NCBI RefSeq assembly: GCF_032362555.1
Contig: NC_083523.1
Coordinates: 2,827,501 to 2,891,500, forward strand
Source: Amyelois transitella
Taxonomy: Eukaryota > Arthropoda > Insecta > Lepidoptera > Pyralidae
DNA: 64,000 bases
Direction: 5' to 3'
Part shown: piece after piece, positions 55,493 through 64,000 of the stretch
How positions within the stretch are numbered: the first letter of the stretch is position 1
Layout of the letters: every line of letters begins with the position of its first letter
Notes under the pieces: model-generated
Seen by the model: only the letters and a program-made list of their open reading frames with translations
Database searches by the model: none
Told to the model about the DNA's origin: nothing
Translations under genes and position numbers: made by a program

Positions 55493-58400
55493 ATGGTGCT
55501 TACTTTGTACAAAATCGACGCAAGCCCTCCAGTAAGGGCTGTATACATGACCATTGAGGCACTGAACCTTCCCGATGTCGAGTATATTGATGTAAACCTT
55601 CTTGAAGGGGAACACTTGAAGGAACAATTTGTTCAGGTAAGACTTTGTACGAGTATTTGAGATTTTTTCTATGTTAAAGAAAGTAGCTAAATAATATTTA
55701 TCTGAGCATCTTCCAATCCTCTACAAAGAGAGAGTATATAAGACATACGTCTTGTCCATTATTATGGACTCATTAAAAGAATGGTGTTCCTCAAGGGAGT
55801 TCGGACCTGATAACGCCGATTTAAAATTCTATATTGTAACAATAGTGAATACAATCACTATCGCTTATATTATCACATATCGATCTAAATTTATATTTTA
55901 GCTACCACCACTTCCAAAGCGCATCACATTTTATACTGGGGTGAACTTCAATGAAGTACAATGGTCGAAATTTAAAACGCCGAACGCTTTACTATTGATG
56001 ATGTTAAAACTATGAATCTTCTTATTTACAGATGAACCCGCAACATACTGTTCCGACACTCAAAGATGACGATTTCGTGATCTGGGACAGGTAAAATTAA
56101 TTTATTTACAAACACATAATTCTTCATGTTAATGGACATAGCTTAAAATGATAAGCCTCGAGTCAAATTGAAAGAATAAGTAGACAAACTACTCGAAGTA
56201 GATACATATATATGCATATGAACATAGGGTACATACTTGTAGGGTAGACAGAACCAACAGTCTTGAAAAGACAGAAAGGCCACGTTCAGCTGTTTGGCTT
56301 AATGATGGAATTGAGATTCAAACCCTTACCCTTTATTATCACTCGTAATGGCCCTCTTTTAAGTAATATTTCATGTCACTGATAGGTACCAAAGTGATAT
56401 TGTTATCAATAGTTGATAAAATTAACTCGTCCCTATGTTTTCGTAGGAGGCAAAAGTACCTTGTATAAAAATATAAACTTTGAAAGAAATTTTCCGGACA
56501 CTATACCTTTGTATTAAAAAATATTATGCAATGCGAAAGTTCAATCAAATCATATACATCTTATATAAGAATAAAAATTATATAATAATAAATAATTAAT
56601 ATTAGTTTAAATTATTTAATTAGGTATATTTATTATTAGTACGAGTACAATTGTAATATTCTAATTGTAATAGTCACATTTTATTTGAATAATTTTATTT
56701 GAATAAATTTATCAGTTTACACAAAAAAAATTAAAACCAATATATATTGATCTTGATTTTTGTCACAAATTAATTCATCCATTTATTATTTCATATACAT
56801 TTCGTAATTTATGTTTAAAATGCCTAAATAAATATTTTTATCTCTTTTCAGTCACGCCATATGTGGCTATTTGGTGACGCAATACGGTGATAACGACGCT
56901 CTTTACCCAAACGATCCGAAGAAGAGAGCTCTGGTCGATCAGAAATTGCACTTTGACAGCGGCATTCTGTTTCCAAGTCTGCGAGGTACTGTGGTAAGTT
57001 TTTATGCCATAAATCTACATTTACATAATATAAAAAAATAGTGACTGACTTATGTCTTAAAATATTGATAAAGAATCGATCTATATATAAAGATCTATAT
57101 ATAAAGATCTATATATATAAGGCAAACCAAAAATGTGATTTATTTGATTTTTTGTCTGTGTGTCTGTCTGTATATTTGAAATCGAATAACGCGAAAACAA
57201 TCGCTCCGATTTGAAGGCTTCTTGGAAGAAAGGATTTTTAATAAATATTACATGGCGCAGTCGGTAGGATCAGTTACGAGTAATAACATATTTATATAAT
57301 GGAAACTGTATTATCTTCCACCACTTTATGAATGTCATAGCTACGGTTGCCATGAGTAATTGGTCAGCGAAAAATATCAGATTTTTATTGTTAAATCTTT
57401 TTATTTGATTTCCACAAATATAGTGCTATTAATTTGATTATTTCTCTCCTCTGTTCTCCTTCTATCTTCTGTAGTGTATATTCCATAACTTTCCACTAAA
57501 CTGGTACTACTGGTACAGTATCCAGAATTTAATTTTTTTTTTAAAGTTTATAGGTATTTTTATGCCACGTACTTTTGCCTTCATCGAAAACATAAGGACG
57601 AGTTAATTGTATCAAATATTGATAATACAAATACAATTATTGATAACAATAAACAGGAGCCAGTATTCTTCTGGGGCGAAAAGCAACTTCGCACGGAGAA
57701 TCTGGAGAAGATCGAGAAAGGTTACAAGTTCGCTGAGAGCTTCCTCACGACACCCTGGCTGGCTGGTGACCACGTGACCCTGGCTGATATCTGCTGTGTG
57801 GCTACCATCAGCTCAATGCATGAGGTTCTGCCTATTGATGAAAATAAGTAAGTATTCGTAATTGATAATTAATTAATTAATAATTGCCTTAATGTGAAAA
57901 AAGATAGAGTGGCAGTAATTGAAATGGGAATCAGTTTGGTCGTGTGGAGAGGATGAAAGATAGCAAGTTGATTAACCTACTAAAAGAACTAATCATTGAC
58001 GGCCTCTGTGGCGCAGCGGTAGTACGCTTGTCTGTGACATCAGAGGTCCCGGGTTCGAATCCTGGTCAAGGCATGATGAGAAAAGAACTTTTTCTGATGG
58101 ACCTATCTATAGAAGTATTTTTTAAAAACATAGTATCGTTGAGTTAGTATCTCGTAACACAAGTCTCGAACTCGAGGCTAACTAAATCAGTGTAATTTGT
58201 CGATTAAAAAAAAAATTGGGCACGTTCTGGCAAAGGTAAAGAGTTACCCAAAGCGGGGAACTTGTATGACGAGAGATAAGAAATTGGGTGAAGATAAAGA
58301 AGGTAAATGTGGGAGAAAGTGGATCGTGACAAGTGAGAAACTGTAGTCTTTGTCTACCCTTCTGAGAAAGAGGCATTTTACGTATAATATACGTAACAAT

Positions 58401-58890
58401 TATATACAAGATTAAGATTAAGCTGCTCTCAAATTTTAAGTTAGCCGATTTTGAGCAACAGTTTTAATGGCGTATGTTTTCAGTAAACAAATATTTTAAA
58501 ATTAATAAATATTTAAGTACTTTAAAGGCTAAGAAATAAAGTTGCTCATAATTATCACTCAATATTTATAACCTACCAATCAATTAATTATTTTTACTAC
58601 GCTTTTATTAGCTTGGGTTGTATGTATGTAACGGAATATTTGAGCTTAATTTTCACTGGTTTCTAAACGTCCGATCAACTTGGAACTTTGCACACGTATC
58701 AAGGACCGATGACAATGCAATATTTTGATAAGAGTTTCGCATTATCCTTATTAATTTTTAATTTTAATCTTACAGATATCCCAAGTTATCAGCTTGGTTG
58801 GCCAGATGCAGCAAGGAGAACTTCTACAAAAAAGGCAACGAGGGTGGCCTTTTGCAATTCCGACAACTTCTCAAAAGCAAACTCTCTTAA
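55493..58890 (+). CDS. Glutathione S-transferase, epsilon-like, five exons
   Basis: Cytosolic GST conjugating glutathione to electrophiles; insect epsilon GSTs commonly serve insecticide and plant-toxin detoxification. Exons: 55493-55636, 56032-56090, 56852-56993, 57657-57847, 58776-58890; 216 residues, typical length. Thioredoxin-like N-domain: LYKIDASPPVRA with the expected catalytic serine at residue 11, NPQHTVPTL (glutathione-binding His53 and cis-Pro56) and WDSHAI with Asp67-Ser68, where many relatives have Glu-Ser. Helical C-domain: ALYPNDPKKRALVDQ.LHFDSG, then the N-capping/hydrophobic-staple segment LAGDHVTLADI. It ends YPKLSAWLARC and LLKSKLS. All introns are GT-AG. The open frame runs upstream into a SINE, so the start is placed at the family-conserved Met-Val-Leu. 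ACAG at 55477-55480 suggests a leader intron. Epsilon rather than delta assignment is from sequence style. Confidence 0.93.
56215..56330 (-). repeat. SINE-A 3' half in GST intron 2
   Basis: 'GGGTAGACAGAACCAACAGTCTTGAAAAGAC', 'GGCCACGTTCAGCTGTTTGGCTTAATGATGGAATTGAGATTCAAA'. Confidence 0.8.
57077..57120. repeat. Short tandem repeat AGATCTATATATAA x3 in GST intron 3
   Basis: Three near-identical units in direct succession. They are followed by 'GGCAAACCAAAAATGTGATTTATTTG...TGTCTGTCTG', possibly the edge of a dispersed repeat. Confidence 0.75.
57990..58207 (+). mobile_element. SINE-B (tRNA-derived), full length, in GST intron 4
   Basis: Best-preserved copy: GGCCTCTGTGGCGCAGCGGTAG (A box), GGTTCGAATCC (B box), a body with GCATGATGAGAAAAGAAC, and a tail GTTGAGTTAGTATCTCGTAAC to TGTAATTTGTCGA followed by A-rich sequence. 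Confidence 0.88.
58598..58760 (-). repeat. Repeat R4, copy 2, beside the last GST acceptor
   Basis: Inverted copy of 2095-2283. It ends about 15 bases before the splice acceptor of GST exon 5. Confidence 0.75.
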
Positions 58891-59674
58891 GATGTTTATA
58901 TTTTTGTCCATCATAAAGTTGATGAAGTCAATGGGAAATTATGTATTTGTAAATTTGTTCAATTCACACTTTTTTTTAACTTAAAATATTTTATGTTATG
59001 CAATTAGCATGGTAATTTATAGGTAATGATGAAATGATAATGATATGAATACGTAAAGTTGTTGTTTTATTTCTATAAATGTTGTGAAATATAACAATTA
59101 AATAGCAATAATGTGATTTGTATTAATCAGGAAATTTATGAACTATGCACTTCGGTCATATATTTCCGACTACGCAAAATGACTCCTTATTTATCCGAAA
59201 AATTTCATCCTTCGATTGGCCAGACTGAGCAGAAAAATATAATTTAATAAAAAGTTGCACTAATACTTTCAACAGCCAAGTTCTCTTAGAACGTATGTAA
59301 TTGTTAAAAATAATCGATAACAGAGTATTCTATTATTGCTACAATTGCCTCGCTACAATCAAAATTACGCTTATCCTAACCTAAATAATTTATGGCTTGC
59401 AATAACTTCCGACTGTCAGACGGCCGTATTTCCAAATCTGGTATTACAAATCTATAAATCACATACTGTCTCATTCACAGAATTAATTGGCGATACTTTG
59501 TCAACCTTTTTCGATTAAACTGCAACCATTTATACGAATGCCACTCTCTCGTGTGAAAATTCACAACTGATGATTGTATTGAAAATTTCCGATAAATGTA
59601 TCAGAAATTAATTTTATACGAAGCTGTGACGTTGGTTAATAATGTATTACAACAATGCTACACAAAGAAACTAT
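58891..59674. other. Downstream of GST, no gene seen
   Basis: AT-rich; one AATAAA-like word near 59236 could serve in polyadenylation, but it is not distinguishable from chance. The open frame at 59336-59518 has no domain. Confidence 0.45.
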
Positions 59675-60000
59675 AAAAAAAAGCGTCGGTGGCGTGGTTA
59701 AAATGCGTGTGGCGCAGAAAGGCATAGGTTCGAATCCCATCTCGGCCATGTGCTTACCTATGTTTATTCTCGAAGTTATGTACATTTTTACATGAACAGT
59801 TTGAATACTAACCGATGCTCTTACAGTGAGGGAAAACATCGTGAGGGAACCTGCACATTCAGGCAACTGGATGTGTATGTGAGTGGGAGTAGCTTCGTGA
59901 TAAAACCTGACTCACTCAATCTAGAATCCATGGTCAAAGGCATACCCCGGGCTCCTCTCTAAAGTGGTGAGGATGCAACTGAGACTAAAGCCAGGAGGAA
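59675..60000 (+). mobile_element. SINE-like element with tRNA-type B box
   Basis: Starts 'GTCGGTGGCGTGGTTAAAATGCG' and contains GGTTCGAATCCCATCTCGGCC, i.e. A-box-like and B-box-like promoter parts. A body follows with 'GTGAGGAAAC'-like and 'CCTGCACATTCAGGCAACTGGATGTGT' blocks, ending 'GGTCAAAGGCATACCCCGGGCTCC..' and an A/G-rich tail. The body tail matches a remnant at 29145-29235. It is distinct from SINE-A and SINE-B. Confidence 0.65.
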
Positions 60001-61976
60001 GAATGCTACACAAAGAAACTACATACGGTCTTGATTCTATTGGCAGATCGTAGATACATAGCTATTACATTTCACCATAATCAAACCAACGGTTCAAAGT
60101 TATCGCGTTACGAGTACAAACATACATAAGTATGTATACACAAAAAATAATTATTTTCGCTGCAAATTGATTGGTACAATAAAAAATATATTATGGTACC
60201 AATAAGAAAAAAAGAAAATAAAAAAAATTGCAATTAAAAATATTATCACAAGCGATAAACATTTTACTTTCATATTGAAGAAGACTGATTAAAACACCTC
60301 AAAATACTGATAAAACGTTTCGCTTTTTGTATTACTAATTGGCACGAAACCCAAAACTACTGGACCGATTTTAATAAAATGTGGCACAGACATATAAAAT
60401 ACCTTCATGAGTAACATTTTTTTGCGGAAACAAAAAAAGGGTATAATGGTAACAACTAGTTGTCCATAAAGTACGAAGCTCATAAACATTCAACTCACTG
60501 AAGTCTAAAAGTGCCCTGAAACAATATGCTAATGAATTTTGTGAATTAATTTCTTTTTTAATAGCCAATTTAGTTGCCCTGGGACAAAGGACTATAATTT
60601 AATTAAAAGTCCATGCCCATTAAATGCATTTCGAGCCATGATAAATCGATCGTTTTATGAAATTGGGGTGTAATTATATTTATTTTTAACTAGCTTTTAC
60701 CTGCAGCTTCGTCCGCGCGAGTTTATCGCACATGGCAACGAATTTGGTGCTATATTCGTTGCCATATGCGATAAACTCGAATAACCTAGAAAAAGCAACG
60801 AATTTAGTGTCACCTATAAAAATTGACGAATTAAGCGCCACGACACCTACAAAAGATTACAGGGTTCACAATTTAAACGGTTACTAAAGTTTAAACCAGG
60901 ATAAAAACCTTCTACAGACTTTAATTATATCTACGCAAAATTTCAAGAAAATTGGTAAATAGATAACGCGCAAAGAGAAAATAAACAAACAAACAAATTT
61001 CTTCGCAAATGTACCTAATATTAGTTACACAATACATCGTACGAATGATTGAAGATATCCTACAAAGTTTTTAAACTTGCGGTTCTTGTTACTTTCCTGC
61101 GACATATACATTATATTATAATTCTAATCTTTATGAAGCAAGACGTTTAATGATATAGTTGATATTATTGTCTGATCCCGATTCCTCATTACATTGGTTA
61201 ATACAGTAGTAATATTCTTGAGGAAGTGGGTAAGTACCATTTTTGACCATAGACCAGAGAGGAAGACCATGTAATTCCTAAGGATGGAAAAAAAATCTCA
61301 TCTGGATACATCATAAAGTCATGCAAGTTGTCTATAACCAGTTTGCGATTTCAACAAAAATCCTGTTGATTTTGAAAATGATCAATAATCAATGTTTATT
61401 TAGACGTTTTGCTAGCCTTGGCATCGCCCGGAAAAAAAATAAAAAAAGAAATATTATTGTTTTCATGTAGATTTATAATAATCCGCGTTCGAGAAAGAAT
61501 ACTAAGAAAATAACTATTTTATGATTATTCCTTAAAATACATGCACTTATCTTAATTTGAACAGAAATAGGTAATTCTGTATTTTGATTCATTCTGGAAG
61601 TTAAGTTAACGCTTTCAAACCTCTACATACCACTAGTTTTCAGATGAAATCAAAACATTGAAAAGCCGAAATACATTTACACCGTCGCTCGCATAAAAGG
61701 GGTGAATGCGACGAAAATCGCAGTAAAAAGGCTTAATTTAAATGAGACTGAATAATCTGAATATGCGACTCGTTAGCGCCACAGCGGAGCCCTTGCACCG
61801 AAAAACGTTCTTAGACTGCCAATCCATTACTGCGTAAATTTCACCTTTTTTTAAACATACCTACTTATCCATTTAAGTATTCTTAAATATATACACAATG
61901 TAACATTGTTTTAAGTGAATATAATTTAATATAATGAAAAAATAATACCTGTTAAAAAAGTATTTTTATAAAAAAA
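60001..61976. other. Intergenic with old repeat pieces, no gene seen
   Basis: About 60310-60450 carries R5-like text ('AAACTACTGGACCGATTTTAATAAAATGTGGCAC'). About 60690-61020 carries another widespread lepidopteran repeat style ('CTAGCTTTTACCTGCAGCTTCG' to 'TTTCAAGAAAATTGGTAAATAGATAACG') containing an internal hairpin. No exon recognised. Confidence 0.5.
60718..60779. repeat. Inverted repeat, 26-bp arms, one mismatch
   Basis: CGAGTTTATCGCACATGGCA, then ACGAAT, spacer TTGGTGCTAT, then the reverse complement with a single C/T difference. Confidence 0.9.
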
Positions 61977-62165
61977 ATATTTTCCAATATTGTGCTGAAA
62001 TACAGTTAGAAGACGAAATTATAGTGAATTCAGTATCATTATCACCCAGAACGCCCAGTACTGCTAACGAAAGAAATCACCGAAATCCTTACCGGACATA
62101 TTGATTGTCACTAGCTATTGGAAATACAATTTTTATTAAGATGCATATTTTGGTGGTCAATGCAA
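61977..62165 (+). repeat. Repeat R1, copy 2
   Basis: Direct copy of the 5297-5505 element about 57 kb away (shared blocks listed there). Confidence 0.7.
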
Positions 62166-63897
62166 ATTATGAGAAGTTATATATCAAGTGGTTATTAGGT
62201 ATTTCATGTTATTTCAAGGAAAAATACCAATTTCATCCAGGGTTTATTTGTTTTATTAGTATAATATATTTAGCATTCTTTTTTATTGAGTCTTCATACG
62301 AATGTAATTTAATTACCTCTTTCCTGAATTGAGTCTTCTCATTAAAGAAAAAAAAATTAAGAGTCCTGACAGAAAGATTCTCGTTCCTAAGAACAGCTGC
62401 TGGTATAATAATAAATAATAGCTGGCTTGTCGTAGATACTTGAATAAATTTTTATAAGGTTTTTGTTTTTTAAAATAAATATCTTATATATTTTTAATTA
62501 TTGTGTTATTAATATTTTTTTAACTTTAGTTTACAGAATACGTTGTAATGGAATGAAACCTTAAAGTGGATAGCGTAGCTTTAATAAAATCAAGTAAATT
62601 AAATGTCTACCCGAAAGTATTCAAGATTTAGTCTAATTTAAACCTTACGTCTTCAAAATAAACTGCATTTTATGAAGACCAACATGATCGAAAGTATTTT
62701 ACTCATGTTCTTTTTTTTACCAATTATTTTGTCTCGAAGTCATGTCATCGGGTAAAGATTACATTCTGCCTGTGTAGTTGATCAATAAGACTCAAAGAGT
62801 TAAAAAAGGACTCTGTTTCAGTAATAATATTACGATAGCGTCAATAAGACACAGGATGAGTTGATCAATATTTCCTGAAAGTACGTCTCGTCACATACGT
62901 ATTAACAAACTATAACAAAATAAAGTACAGATAAAAAGTCTATGACAGCGCCATCTAACTGGCTTCCAAGTAGGAGTGGACACGCGACAATATTTATTGA
63001 CTGCGTTGTAGTTCCACCGATTTGCACTAGATGGCTTTGTTATGTTTTACCGATAAGCATTTTTATACTCTATGCATTTCCGATCCGAGAAAATATTCTG
63101 AAATAAACATTGAGACGACGAACCCACGCTCTACTTATTTTCTATCTTAAACCTAAATAACCGAAGAAGATACTAGGCATTTTTTCATAAAATAAAAATA
63201 TTTTCTACGGAAGGATATAATTGAAAAATAAATGATTTTTCCGGATTTACTACCGAACTCATAGATGTTTTTCTCTTACTTGCCATCGTTTATGATGTGT
63301 ATAGAAAAGATTTACTAGTTTGAGCCACAATCGATTCTACAATCATTCTTGCCATCTGTGAGAATGAACGATTTTGAAGTCTACACTCTATGCCGTTTGC
63401 CAACTGCAAGTTCACCTTCATCAAATAAGTATCTAGTTGTAAAACAAAAATAGGATTTATTACGAACTAGCGACCCGCCCTGACTTCGCACGGGTAGCAT
63501 TAATTGATATTTCCTCAAAAATTCCTATTGCCAACATTTTAAACGGGAAAAAAATCAGTACCTAACTCTCCGAGATTAGCGCATATATACAGACAGAGAG
63601 AACAGAGAGACTTTATAAAGTATGCATGATGCAAGTTTTCAAGTTTTCTAGAAATAAATACTCGAAAATAAACGTTGAACGTAAAAGAGTATAAACCAAA
63701 TTCCTACAACATGCTACAATAAATATCTTAGTGCATTTAAAGTGCACCAGCAATGACAAGTCAGCATATATTAAGTGGCATCACTTTGGACGTCAAAGCA
63801 AGCAATCTTATATGAAGCAGCTTGTGGGTGACATTTAGTTTTCAGCGTGGTCCAAGTCATAAATGTTATCGATAAAAATTTTAAATCGTATTGGTCC
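62166..63897. other. Intergenic, no gene seen; repeat remnant near 63465
   Basis: 'GAACTAGCGACCCGCCCTGACTTCGCACGGGTAGCATTAATTG' at about 63463 opens a repeat style common in Lepidoptera. It continues to about 63660. No exon recognised elsewhere. Confidence 0.5.
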
Positions 63898-64000
63898 TAC
63901 TCCCTTAGCATAGCATGCGCGACGCTGTTTTTACCGCTATCCCTTTTCACGTTATAATAAAAAGCGAAATAGCGATAGTCTTTCACGCGATGAAAACGGC
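63898..64000. mobile_element. Hairpin MITE-like element H, copy 7, cut by window end
   Basis: 'TTAGCATAGCATGCGCGACGCTGTTTTTACCGCTATCCC', loop 'TTATAATAAAAAGCG', right arm 'TAGCGATAGTCTTTCACGCGATGAAAACGGC' running off the end of the window. Confidence 0.75.

Noticed and set aside
57990-58065. tRNA gene candidate (A and B boxes)
   Set aside because: The same head recurs at 27.0 and 36.0 kb with a shared non-tRNA tail, and the acceptor-stem halves pair poorly. It is the promoter head of SINE-B.
59690-59750. Second tRNA-like sequence
   Set aside because: Has a B box but no cloverleaf I can fold by eye, and it is followed by a repeat body. Treated as SINE-like.

Overview
The window looks like lepidopteran (moth or butterfly) nuclear DNA. 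It is AT-rich, has short GT-AG introns, and is packed with short interspersed repeats. Its recognisable genes are insect-specific: four seven-transmembrane odorant receptors, an epsilon-type glutathione S-transferase, and a MADF-BESS DNA-binding protein. No rRNA gene, bona fide tRNA gene, CRISPR array or bacterial-type operon was seen.

Layout. 1-12 kb is gene-poor repeat desert. 12.0-32.3 kb is the odorant-receptor cluster. OR-A (minus) lies in the left arm of a large inverted duplication (about 12.03-17.02 kb). OR-B (minus) lies in the spacer. OR-C (plus), the near-identical partner of OR-A, lies in the right arm (about 22.21-27.93 kb). The more divergent OR-D (plus) follows. All four have the same five-exon structure, with coding exons of about 790, 100, 105, 156 and 54-66 nt, and give intact proteins of 401-406 residues. 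Their sequence style suggests the lepidopteran pheromone-receptor clade; this is an inference, not a phylogeny.

32.3-47.5 kb is a transposon graveyard. It holds an eroded LTR retrotransposon with a Gag remnant and a LINE piece inside it, nested SINEs, a hairpin MITE-like family, a 28-bp minisatellite, and a LINE copy that keeps ORF1 zinc knuckles and a poly-A tail but no reverse transcriptase. 47.8-49.4 kb holds the two-exon MADF-BESS gene behind a GC-rich leader. 50-55.4 kb is again SINE-rich. 55.5-58.9 kb holds the five-exon GST, with a SINE ending about 45 bases before its start codon. 58.9-64 kb is intergenic with repeat fragments.

Working together: the four receptors form a tandem and inverted family that is probably still diversifying. 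The GST may act in detoxification or odorant clearance, but nothing here shows it is functionally tied to the receptors. Repeat families are labelled locally. SINE-A starts GCCGTGTGGTTCCCGG. SINE-B is tRNA-derived. H is the hairpin element. R1-R5 are unclassified. All splice sites were read by eye, without transcript evidence.
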